From assembly GCA_038064935.1 (NCBI GenBank), contig JBBTRZ010000013.1:1-18217 (forward strand): a stretch of DNA of 18,217 bases, read 5' to 3'. The position numbers and the translations under genes were made by a program. Positions within the stretch are counted from its first letter, which is position 1. Each line of letters opens with the position of its first letter. Below the pieces are notes generated by a model. It made no database searches and was not told the origin of the DNA. It saw nothing but the letters and a program-made list of their open reading frames with translations. The stretch comes from JAGVGK01 sp038064935. Its GTDB lineage: Bacteria; Patescibacteriota; Minisyncoccia; Phycocordibacterales; JACOZG01. Below are positions 6,287 to 13,232 of the stretch, one piece after another.

Positions 6287-7466
6287 GTTGATTGACGCTT
6301 AGAAGTTTATCATAAAACACGGAGCCCACCAAGAGGTGTTCATTGCCAGCAATCGGAAATGTCCCTGGCAAACCACACTGACCGGCAAGGGTCGCGGCCG
6401 AAAGCAGGGTCGGATTAAACGGGCGGTTGCCCACAAGGATTTCATTATATTTATCCTCCTTTAACCAATCGAGAAGAAGTGGCGTCACCAAAGGATCACC
6501 GATCGCTAAAATCTCAAGCGGCACTAAATGCTCTTCGGATAAAGTTTCGAGCATCTGCCGGAAGTAACCGACCCAAATTTTCTGAAAGCTCGTGAGCGCC
6601 GAGGCCATCTTAGCCGTTGCCAATTTATTCTCGCCACTCCGTCGGTAGAGACGGAAGGCCGACATCGCTTCCTCCGGCACCGTTCCGAGTTCTCGCGTCA
6701 ACTCGCGAATAAGGCCATTATACCCGGCCGGGAAAGAGACACTCTCCCAGAGAATATCTTCCGCCATGAGGAGGACTTCGGTCAGCTCGGCCCCAACATC
6801 AACCAGGAAACGGTAGCGACGATCATGGAAGTAATCGCGATAGATGGAGAAGAGGGCGAAAGGGAAGGAGTGAAATTCAATCGGCGCGTGATGGACGAAA
6901 CCGCGAATCACCTCGTGGAAACGCCCAAGGATCCGCTCCGAACCGATGCTCACATAATGATACATCTCGACCTCGCTCGCCTGCTTATCCGCCGGGGTGT
7001 GCGTGGGGTAGCGATTCAACTTCACCTGCATGGTCTTGCTCTCAATCACTCGGTGGGCATCGGCGAGCACTTCAGTGTAGAGTTGCGGTTGCTGTTTCGT
7101 GAATTGCGCGAGGTCGGCCGCGATGAGACCGTTGAGGAAAGAGGCAGTGATGCGGAATGGTTGGTCAGCTGTGTGCCGCACCACCCGCGTCTGGGAAGCG
7201 TAGAAGGGAGCGGAGAGAAAGCACACCACTTGCGCCGGACGGGAAGTCTCGTCGCGGGTCAGGGCATCAATCACCGTCTTGAGCGCCGCGACCACTTGAT
7301 TGAGGAAGCGTTCTAGATTAAGTTCCGATTGGAAGGGTAAAGGCACCCGAGTCACCGCGCGCGTCGGCGAACAGAAGATTTTCTTCTGGGTGTCGTAAGT
7401 TGGATCGAGCAATAACCCGCTCACGCTGTCGTTCGAGAGATCAATAATCATCACATGCCTAGCCAT
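6279..7466 (-). CDS. PilM/FtsA-like actin-fold ATPase, putative
   Basis: 395 aa from the ATG at 7464-7466. A longer frame opens at a TTG (7499), but that would overlap aspS, and a promoter -10 ends 7 nt before this ATG. The protein starts MARHVMIIDLSNDSVSG, a phosphate-1-like strand-turn. A second actin-type phosphate motif is FLVDVGAELTEVLL (about 220-233), followed by VSFPAGYNGLIREL. This layout resembles PilM, the cytoplasmic ATPase of type IV pilus inner-membrane complexes, and FtsA. The next gene, a bitopic membrane protein, could be its PilN-like partner. Nucleotide binding is inferred from fold-like motifs, not demonstrated. It is divergent, with a weaker Walker-type signature than authentic FtsA. 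Confidence 0.6.
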   Translation of the reverse strand: MARHVMIIDLSNDSVSGLLLDPTYDTQKKIFCSPTRAVTRVPLPFQSELNLERFLNQVVAALKTVIDALTRDETSRPAQVVCFLSAPFYASQTRVVRHTADQPFRITASFLNGLIAADLAQFTKQQPQLYTEVLADAHRVIESKTMQVKLNRYPTHTPADKQASEVEMYHYVSIGSERILGRFHEVIRGFVHHAPIEFHSFPFALFSIYRDYFHDRRYRFLVDVGAELTEVLLMAEDILWESVSFPAGYNGLIRELTRELGTVPEEAMSAFRLYRRSGENKLATAKMASALTSFQKIWVGYFRQMLETLSEEHLVPLEILAIGDPLVTPLLLDWLKEDKYNEILVGNRPFNPTLLSAATLAGQCGLPGTFPIAGNEHLLVGSVFYDKLLSVNQHG

Positions 7467-7473
7467 GCCGATA

Positions 7474-7482
7474 ATTGTACCA
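7474..7482 (-). promoter_or_regulatory. Extended -10 promoter (TGG-TACAAT) for the PilM-like gene
   Basis: Read on the minus strand, TACAAT (7474-7479) is preceded by TGG, giving the extended -10 pattern. Exactly 7 nt separate its end from the ATG at 7466, so transcription would begin at or next to the start codon. No good -35 is seen. It lies just past the aspS stop codon. Confidence 0.4.
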
Positions 7483-7488
7483 CAAGCG

Positions 7489-8910
7489 CTACCTTTCAAT
7501 TTTTATTTTTAATTCTTGGAGTTGGTCGAAGGTCGCGGGGGCGGGAGCGTTCATCATTAGGTCACGGCCTTCGCCGGTTTTGGGGAAAGCGATGACTTCC
7601 CGAATATTCGGTTCACCGGTCAAGATGGCGAGTAGGCGATCCAGGCCCCAGGCGATTCCGCCGTGCGGCGGCGCGCCGGCAGCCAGAGCTCGCAACATGT
7701 GACCAAAATCATTTTCAATCTGTTCTTTTGGATAACCCAGGATTTCAAAAACAATTCGCAGGGCTTCTGATTGATGATTGCGAATACTGCCGCCGCCGAT
7801 CTCGAAACCATTCAAGACGACATCGTACTGGCTGGTCTCGATCGCACTGATTTTTTCGCGCTTCAAAAGCCACGGCCGATGCTCCGGCCGTGGCGCCGAG
7901 AAAGGATTGTGGGTGAAAGTCCACTTCCCCATTTTATCTTTTTCGAAAAACGGAAAATCAATAACCCAACCGAAAGCGAGCAAATTGGGATCATTTTTAT
8001 CTTCTCTTAAATCTGGCCGATCAGTCTGGTACTTACTCATCGCTTCGGCGTAGGTGAGTCGCGGGAAGGGAATCTGCTGAATTCTTTTCTCCGGCGTGAG
8101 ACGGGTCACGAGCTCGACAAGCAGAGCTTCGTTCAAAGCCATGACTTCCTCTTGGGTGACAAAAGACATTTCCAAATCGAGCTGGGTGAATTCCGGTTGA
8201 CGATCACCGCGCGTGTCTTCATCGCGGAAACAACGAGCGATTTGGAAATAGCGTTCGAGACCGGCGACCATGAGGAGTTGTTTATACTGTTGCGGCGATT
8301 GAGGCAGAGCATAGAAAGAACCCGGCACCAAGCGGGCCGGCACCAGATAATCCCGCGCGCCCTCGGGCGTTGATTTCGTGAGAATTGGCGTCTCCACTTC
8401 GACGAAGCCACGCGCGTCGAGATAATCGCGAATGTGTTTGATCAAGCGATGACGGAACCGAAGATTCCTTTGCAACCGCGGCCGGCGCAAGTCGAGATAA
8501 CGATTAACCAAACGGTTTTCTTCGCCAATCTCCCGACCGTCGCCGGCGAGATCGAAAGATGGGGTTTCGGCCTCGTTTAAAATTTCAATTGATTTAGCCA
8601 GAATTTCCACATCACCATTCAATATCCCTGCATTTACCATCTTGTCCGGCCGACGATTGACCTCGCCCACCAGTTTGACCACCCACTCCGGCCGCAAGCG
8701 ATCGGCCGCAGCATGAACTTCGCCGCCCGCCTCGGCTCGACCGACGCGAGATGAGGGCGTCACCACCACCTGCACTTTACCTGACGCATCGCGCAAGTCG
8801 AAGAAGATAAGTTTGCCGTGATCGCGCCGAATGTCGACCCAGCCGCAAACCTTAACCTCCTCCCCCACTCGCTTTCCCAGCGTCTCGATCATCACTCGTT
8901 CCCGTTCCAT
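7489..8910 (-). CDS. aspS: Aspartyl-tRNA synthetase lacking the GAD domain
   Basis: 473 aa, about 120 shorter than typical bacterial AspRS. The N-terminal OB-fold anticodon domain (about 1-110; VKVCGWVDIRRDHGKLIFFDLRD) is followed by the class II catalytic core. Motif 2 lies in ARCFRDEDTRGDRQPEFTQLD, and motif 3 is GGIAWGLDRLLAIL. The bacterial-specific GAD insertion is replaced by a short bridge between RPDLRED and WVIDFPFFE. His31 in RRDHG is the residue reported for non-discriminating bacterial AspRS, which charge both tRNA-Asp and tRNA-Asn for amidation by GatCAB. The second discriminating position was not resolved. It is probably the first gene of the ribosomal-protein transcription unit. 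Confidence 0.96.
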   Translation of the reverse strand: MERERVMIETLGKRVGEEVKVCGWVDIRRDHGKLIFFDLRDASGKVQVVVTPSSRVGRAEAGGEVHAAADRLRPEWVVKLVGEVNRRPDKMVNAGILNGDVEILAKSIEILNEAETPSFDLAGDGREIGEENRLVNRYLDLRRPRLQRNLRFRHRLIKHIRDYLDARGFVEVETPILTKSTPEGARDYLVPARLVPGSFYALPQSPQQYKQLLMVAGLERYFQIARCFRDEDTRGDRQPEFTQLDLEMSFVTQEEVMALNEALLVELVTRLTPEKRIQQIPFPRLTYAEAMSKYQTDRPDLREDKNDPNLLAFGWVIDFPFFEKDKMGKWTFTHNPFSAPRPEHRPWLLKREKISAIETSQYDVVLNGFEIGGGSIRNHQSEALRIVFEILGYPKEQIENDFGHMLRALAAGAPPHGGIAWGLDRLLAILTGEPNIREVIAFPKTGEGRDLMMNAPAPATFDQLQELKIKIER

Positions 8911-8919
8911 AATCCTCTA

Positions 8920-8950
8920 GTTATAACATAGAAAAATTATCCCCGCTCAA
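8920..8950 (-). promoter_or_regulatory. Possible aspS promoter
   Basis: On the minus strand TTGAGC (8945-8950) and TATAAC (8920-8925) are separated by 19 bp, a little long. The predicted start leaves only a few nucleotides before the aspS ATG at 8910. An AGAGG sequence just before the ATG may act as ribosome binding site if transcription starts further upstream. The gene could also be read through from the DoxX-like gene 46 bp away. Confidence 0.3.
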
Positions 8951-8956
8951 TTTATT

Positions 8957-9334
8957 TTAACCATTTTTCGGCGTCTTGGGTGGCCAGTACATAATGAGAA
9001 GGGCAAGTGGCGCGCCCCAATTGGCCCAGCGCTCGACGAAGTCCCAAATCGGCATCCCCACAATCGGCCGAAGAAGCGCCGTCCAGAAGCCCCAGAAAAC
9101 CATCCAGAGTAGCGCGCCGCGCATCGGCTTGATTAAAACAAGAATCGCGAGCGCGATATCCATAAGACCGAGAATGAAAAGAATTTTGGTCGCAAGGATT
9201 GGATCAGAAATGCCAAACTTAGCAAACCACCCAATCCAATCCTGCTTCCCTTGCAGGGCAAATACGCCGTGACCAATAAATTCCCCCGCCACCGCAATTC
9301 GCAGAACCCACTCTAACTTTTTATTATTTATCAT
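8957..9334 (-). CDS. Small integral membrane protein, DoxX-like
   Basis: 125 aa with four predicted membrane helices, at about 8-27, 45-65, 70-90 and 100-118. The first helix contains RIAVAGEFIGHGVFAL, like the first helix of DoxX-type proteins. LWMVFWGFWTALLRPIVGMPIWDFVERWANWGAPL is rich in Trp and conserved-looking. I recall similar short DoxX-superfamily proteins in many bacteria, of unknown function. It has its own -10 (TATAAT, 9382-9387). No Shine-Dalgarno precedes the ATG. Confidence 0.7.
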   Translation of the reverse strand: MINNKKLEWVLRIAVAGEFIGHGVFALQGKQDWIGWFAKFGISDPILATKILFILGLMDIALAILVLIKPMRGALLWMVFWGFWTALLRPIVGMPIWDFVERWANWGAPLALLIMYWPPKTPKNG

Positions 9335-9381
9335 TTATCTTAATTTTAATGCTAATAATTTTACAGAGCAACCTGGCGCAA

Positions 9382-9387
9382 ATTATA
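9382..9387 (-). promoter_or_regulatory. -10 element TATAAT for the DoxX-like gene
   Basis: A perfect TATAAT on the minus strand, 47 bp upstream of the DoxX-like ATG and immediately past the terminator of the R-M operon. No convincing -35 is found at 16-18 bp. Confidence 0.45.
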
Positions 9388-9403
9388 CTATGCTTTCCCA
9401 ACA

Positions 9404-9430
9404 ACAAAAAACTTCCCGTGGGGAAAAGTT
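9404..9430 (-). terminator. Intrinsic terminator closing the R-M transcription unit
   Basis: On the minus strand AACTT-TT-CCC pairs with GGG-AAGTT around a 3-nt loop, with a two-base bulge, and runs straight into TTTTTTG. It lies 41 bp past the stop of the 52-aa ORF. Positions 9388-9403 and 9431-9470 show nothing further. Confidence 0.7.
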
Positions 9431-9470
9431 CTTCGGTCGTAGGTATCATTTGGGGAGATCGCTAATATAT

Positions 9471-9629
9471 TTACACCTTCGGAGCGCGATTAATAATCGA
9501 TTTAATGACACGGTATTCACCACGGTTGCCTGATCCGTAGACCGCTTTTCTCACCTCCCGCGCGGCCTGGCAGCTTTCTTCTTTTTTGGCCGTAAGAATG
9601 CTTTTAAAAATTTCGGTAAAAGTTTCCAT
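9471..9629 (-). CDS. Small 52-aa basic protein downstream of hsdR
   Basis: Read directly from the sequence: an ATG at 9627-9629 starts METFTEIFKSIL and the frame ends ...IINRAPKV with a TAA at 9471-9473. The peptide is basic. Its N-terminal half (to about residue 30) looks like an amphipathic helix with KKEES and AAREVRKAV, and a Gly-rich turn GSGNRGEY follows. Not recognised. It begins 22 bp after the hsdR stop and ends before a terminator, so it could be the last gene of the R-M operon. However, its base composition looks closer to the GC-richer chromosomal genes than to hsdR, so it may instead be native DNA at the island edge. No strong Shine-Dalgarno is seen. Confidence 0.5.
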   Translation of the reverse strand: METFTEIFKSILTAKKEESCQAAREVRKAVYGSGNRGEYRVIKSIINRAPKV

Positions 9630-9651
9630 GATTGCCCAAAAATAGGCACGG

Positions 9652-11982
9652 TTACTTATCTAAATATTGTTTAGCATACAAATTCTTCTGGAAGTCGAAG
9701 AAAACAGAACGAATAGAGTCAACCTCGCCAAGGGCACTTACTGCATTAGCAATAGCATGATATTTGAGATTCAAAAGCACAGGCAATTTCTCCTCATCCA
9801 ATTCTTCCACACCCTTTTCCTCATATTTAGACAACACGAAGTCTAGAAATTCCTTTTGCTTCTCATTTAGCCCCTCATATATCTTTGCCTTGGCCTGCTC
9901 CACACGTTCAACTCTCGAAATAGTCGGAGTTAAGAAAGAAACATAATTCAAGACATCAAAGAGATCACTATTCTCTGCATCAATCATCTTTTGGAGCATT
10001 TCTAACTCATCCTTACCATATCCTATGGCAGCAATCTTCTCTAGAAACGCTTTACGCGTCACTGGATCAGACCATATTTTTCTCAACCCCTTCTCACTCT
10101 TGAAGAATTCCGGCATTGCGCCAAACATATTGTCCATAAACTCCGGCACTGATACAGGTCTACCATCAGCCCCCCAGAAAGATGTGGCGATCATGTGCTG
10201 TATCTCTCGCTCCTTACCATCCCTTAATTTTATTTTTAGTTTTCTTTTTGGCCCATCGGGAGGATCAGTAATTGGGGGAGGGTCGCCCGGTGTTCCTGGC
10301 GGATCTTTTGGCCCCGTAGGTGACTCCGTTTCTGTAGTCTCATCCACCGGCTCACCATCCCATTCAGGATCAGCAAAATGGTGATAGGCATCCACGAAAT
10401 CATAGATAGTAAAGTATTCCTTACCATCAAAGAGTCGTGTCCCGCGTCCAATAATCTGCTTAAACTCAATCCTTGAATTGACCGGGCGCATCAGCACGAT
10501 ATTGCGTACATTCCTTGCGTCTACTCCGGTTGAGAGCTTCTGTGATGTTGTGAGAATAGTAGGAATAGTCTTTTCGTTATCCTGAAACTCTCGCAAATAC
10601 TGCTCACCACGAGCACCATCATTCGCCGTCACACGCTGGCAATAATTTGGATCACGACTTTTTTTCATTTGATTGACCAAGTCTCGGACTAAAAGTGCAT
10701 GCCCTTGGTTTGCACAAAAAATTATAGTCTTTTCATTTTGATTAATTTCATCTAAGACAACTCTGACTCGCTTCGCCTCGCGAGCAACTATTTCAATAGT
10801 TTTGTTAAATTCGGGTTCTTTATAGATTTTGCCTTGCTCGACCTCTCCTTCGACAATCTGATCATCTGAAACATAAAAATATTCATCCAGACTGGTTTTA
10901 ATTCTTTTAACCTTGAATGGCGTAAGGAATCCATCGTTCACTCCCTCCTTGAGTGAGTAAATATAAATCGGTTCACCAAAATATTTATATGTGTCTACAT
11001 TGTCCTGTCGTTTTGGAGTAGCCGTGAGACCTAGCTGTACTGCCGGTGAGAAGTATTCAAGAATCCCTCGCCAGTTGCCCTCATCATTTGCTCCACCACG
11101 ATGACACTCATCGATAATTATGAAATCAAAGAAGTCTGGCGGGTATTCTCCAAAGTATGGAGTGCCATTAGCACCACTCATAAACGTCTGGAAGATCGTG
11201 AAGTAAATACTTCCGCCCATTGGCACGCCTCCACGCCTGCGAATATCCAGAGGATTTATACGCACCCGTGCATCACTTGGAAAAATAGCGAAGTCATTAC
11301 CAAACGCCTGATCTGCGAGAATGTTTCTATCTGCCAAGAAAAGAATTCGTGGTCTCCTCGTTCCATCTCGCTTGAGATTCCATCGTGTCTGAAATAGTTT
11401 CCACGCAATCTGTGCCGCTACCGCAGTCTTGCCGGTACCTGTCGCCATAGTAATTAGTATCCGTGACTTTTCTTCAGCTACGGCATCAAGCGCATTGTTA
11501 ATCGCAAGCTCTTGGTAATATCGTTTGCCATGATCTCCCTCTATAGGAATTGCAGAGAATTTTTCTTTCCATTCTCCGCCTCTGGCGGACTGATCTGAAT
11601 ATGTTTTCGCCCACAGTTCGTCTGGCGTAGGAAATGCTTTTACTTCACCCTCTTGCCCCGACTTCATCGAGATCTGATACAGCTCTTTACCATTGGTGGA
11701 GTAGGTGTAATCAATATGCAGTTTCTCTGCATACGACTTCGCTTGTGCCACTCCTTCAGTTGCCGGTAGATCTATTGCCTTTGCTTCAATGACCGCAATC
11801 TTGCGATTCTTGTACACGAGGATATAGTCAGCGATTTCCGGCTTGCTCCTCTGTCCACCCACCTGAATTTTGCCGTCAGTGATGCGGAATTCACGAAGGA
11901 CTCTTGATTCTTCGACTTCGCCCCATCCGCTCGCTAAGAGCTTCGGGTCGATGTATTCAGCTCGTGTTTCAGATTCGTTCAT
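9652..11982 (-). CDS. hsdR: Type I restriction enzyme R subunit (HsdR)
   Basis: 776 aa. The N-terminal PD-(D/E)xK nuclease has D52 in EIADYILVYKNRK and E66/K68 in VIEAKA. The SF2 motor has a Walker A at 180-186 (ATGTGKT), DECH at 291-294, TATP at 320-323 and motif VI-like GRGTRLFDGKEYF. A proline-rich linker (SPTGPKDPPGTPGDPPP) leads into an EcoEI-R-type C-terminal domain. HsdR binds the HsdM/HsdS methylase to translocate and cut unmodified DNA. It starts 6 bp after the fic stop, so it is probably expressed from the fic promoter as well as by read-through from hsdM. All key residues are intact. Confidence 0.96.
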   Translation of the reverse strand: MNESETRAEYIDPKLLASGWGEVEESRVLREFRITDGKIQVGGQRSKPEIADYILVYKNRKIAVIEAKAIDLPATEGVAQAKSYAEKLHIDYTYSTNGKELYQISMKSGQEGEVKAFPTPDELWAKTYSDQSARGGEWKEKFSAIPIEGDHGKRYYQELAINNALDAVAEEKSRILITMATGTGKTAVAAQIAWKLFQTRWNLKRDGTRRPRILFLADRNILADQAFGNDFAIFPSDARVRINPLDIRRRGGVPMGGSIYFTIFQTFMSGANGTPYFGEYPPDFFDFIIIDECHRGGANDEGNWRGILEYFSPAVQLGLTATPKRQDNVDTYKYFGEPIYIYSLKEGVNDGFLTPFKVKRIKTSLDEYFYVSDDQIVEGEVEQGKIYKEPEFNKTIEIVAREAKRVRVVLDEINQNEKTIIFCANQGHALLVRDLVNQMKKSRDPNYCQRVTANDGARGEQYLREFQDNEKTIPTILTTSQKLSTGVDARNVRNIVLMRPVNSRIEFKQIIGRGTRLFDGKEYFTIYDFVDAYHHFADPEWDGEPVDETTETESPTGPKDPPGTPGDPPPITDPPDGPKRKLKIKLRDGKEREIQHMIATSFWGADGRPVSVPEFMDNMFGAMPEFFKSEKGLRKIWSDPVTRKAFLEKIAAIGYGKDELEMLQKMIDAENSDLFDVLNYVSFLTPTISRVERVEQAKAKIYEGLNEKQKEFLDFVLSKYEEKGVEELDEEKLPVLLNLKYHAIANAVSALGEVDSIRSVFFDFQKNLYAKQYLDK

Positions 11983-11988
11983 GGTAAT

Positions 11989-13143
11989 TTAATTTTCATC
12001 ACTGAAAATATCCACATACTTTTTATATATGTATGATTGTCCATATTTTTTGTCCCTATCCTTTGGAGAAAGAATATTCATGTCTACAAAACGATCTATT
12101 ACTTGCTGTGCGCCGGCACGAGTAAAACCTGTCCACTTTTGGACAAGAGCAACATTTACGATTGGCTGACCATATAGTTTAGGTAAAACCATCACTGCGC
12201 TTTCAGAAGCTCTTTTACCAAGTGTTTGAATTTTTTCCATATCTTTTTCACGCAATACCGTAATCTCGCCCACAATATCTATTGCCTCATTGGCAATTTC
12301 AATCACACCATCTAGAAAAAATTCGACCCATTCTGAAACTCTTGCTTCTTCGCTTTGATACGAAGCTAGTTTTTCATAGTAGAGTTTTTGGTGTTTTTTA
12401 AAATATGAAGATAAAAATAAAACTGGTTTCTCTAAAAATCCCTCTTTCCATAAGTAGAAAGTAATCAACATTCTACCTGTTCTTCCATTGCCATCTAAAA
12501 ACGGGTGAATAGTCTCAAATTGAGAATGGATAAGAGCCGCTTTTATTACGGTAGGAGTTGAATCGTCTTTATTAAAAAACAATTCGAGATCATTGAGTGC
12601 TTGATGCATTTCATTTACCGGCGGAGGAACAAAACGAGCATTGTTGGGGCGAGTGCCTCCTATCCAATTCTGACTTTTCCGAAATTCTCCAGGATCAGAA
12701 AAATGTGTAGCTCGAGCTTTTTGCATAAGTTGCGCATGGAGTTCTCTTATAAATCTTAATGCCATTGGGAAATTATCCGTCGTAACACGCTTGATTCCGT
12801 AATTAAGGGCTTTTATGTAATGTAAAATATCGTCAACATCTTCTGGTATGTTATCGTTAACTTTTACTTCTGCTTCTATGGCATCAATCATCGTAGCCAT
12901 CGTTCCCTCAATTTGGCTGGAAGAAGTGGCGTCCTTCCTTAGATACATAAGCAGGAAAAAATCTGCATCTGGAAGAAGTTTGGTAATACCATCAAGCTTT
13001 CCTAAAAGATGTGAGGCTTCATTGTTTTTCTTCAAAATTTTTGGGTCAAAATCAAATTCTCTCTTTGGTGGAAAAGGGTTAGGAATAAAGGCCTTAAAGC
13101 CCTCTTTTTGCTCAATATTTTTTCCTATTTCTATCGTTTTCAT
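11989..13143 (-). CDS. fic: Fic family protein with inhibitory helix and C-terminal winged helix
   Basis: 384 aa. The Fic active-site motif is complete at 213-224 (HPFLDGNGRTGR) with catalytic His213. The N-terminal inhibitory motif (S/T)xxxE(G/N) is present as SSQIEG (S75, E79), so this is a class II, self-inhibited Fic enzyme. The C-terminal region (about 310-384) has a winged-helix-like segment, LVQKWTGFTRAGAQQVIDRFVDMNIL. Family members transfer AMP from ATP onto target proteins, and some act in toxin-like or defence contexts. It lies between hsdS and hsdR and has its own promoter with duplicated operator-like sites. The C-terminal winged helix could recognise those sites; that is inference. 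Confidence 0.93.
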   Translation of the reverse strand: MKTIEIGKNIEQKEGFKAFIPNPFPPKREFDFDPKILKKNNEASHLLGKLDGITKLLPDADFFLLMYLRKDATSSSQIEGTMATMIDAIEAEVKVNDNIPEDVDDILHYIKALNYGIKRVTTDNFPMALRFIRELHAQLMQKARATHFSDPGEFRKSQNWIGGTRPNNARFVPPPVNEMHQALNDLELFFNKDDSTPTVIKAALIHSQFETIHPFLDGNGRTGRMLITFYLWKEGFLEKPVLFLSSYFKKHQKLYYEKLASYQSEEARVSEWVEFFLDGVIEIANEAIDIVGEITVLREKDMEKIQTLGKRASESAVMVLPKLYGQPIVNVALVQKWTGFTRAGAQQVIDRFVDMNILSPKDRDKKYGQSYIYKKYVDIFSDEN

Positions 13144-13144
13144 A

Positions 13145-13220
13145 AGTTTGTATCTATCTTATTTGCAATGTATACAAAGTATAGCAGTTTGTATCTATCG
13201 GGTCAAGAGATGTATACAAA
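13145..13220. repeat. Duplicated operator-like repeat upstream of fic
   Basis: A 41-42 bp unit occurs twice in tandem. AGTTTGTATCTATC is at 13145-13158 and 13186-13199; ATGTATACAAA is at 13168-13178 and 13210-13220. Within each unit TTTGTAT and ATACAAA are inverted (13147-13153/13172-13178 and 13188-13194/13214-13220), giving four half-sites. These overlap the -35, spacer, -10 and leader of the fic promoter, which is how operators for autorepression are usually arranged. Confidence 0.7.
13178..13206 (-). promoter_or_regulatory. Near-consensus sigma-70 promoter for fic
   Basis: On the minus strand TTGACC (13201-13206), a 17-bp spacer and TATACT (13178-13183). The predicted start is near 13171, which leaves a leader of about 28 nt before the fic ATG with no Shine-Dalgarno. 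It is fully covered by the duplicated inverted repeats. It would also drive hsdR, uncoupling restriction from the upstream methylase genes. Confidence 0.7.
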
Positions 13221-13232
13221 CCATGCGCATAT

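Noticed and set aside
7467..7499. Longer start (TTG at 7499) for the PilM-like gene
   Set aside because: It would overlap the aspS stop and put a good -10 inside the coding region. The ATG at 7466 begins directly with the first strand of the fold.
7869..7894. Perfect 10-bp inverted repeat (GCCACGGCCG / CGGCCGTGGC) inside aspS
   Set aside because: It encodes APRPEHRPW, which fits the normal AspRS sequence after HNPFSAP, so it is not an inserted element. It looks like a by-product of codon choice.
10255..10330. Pro/Gly-rich low-complexity stretch in hsdR as a possible palindromic insertion
   Set aside because: It has no clear dyad symmetry and matches the natural flexible linker before the C-terminal domain of EcoEI-type HsdR.
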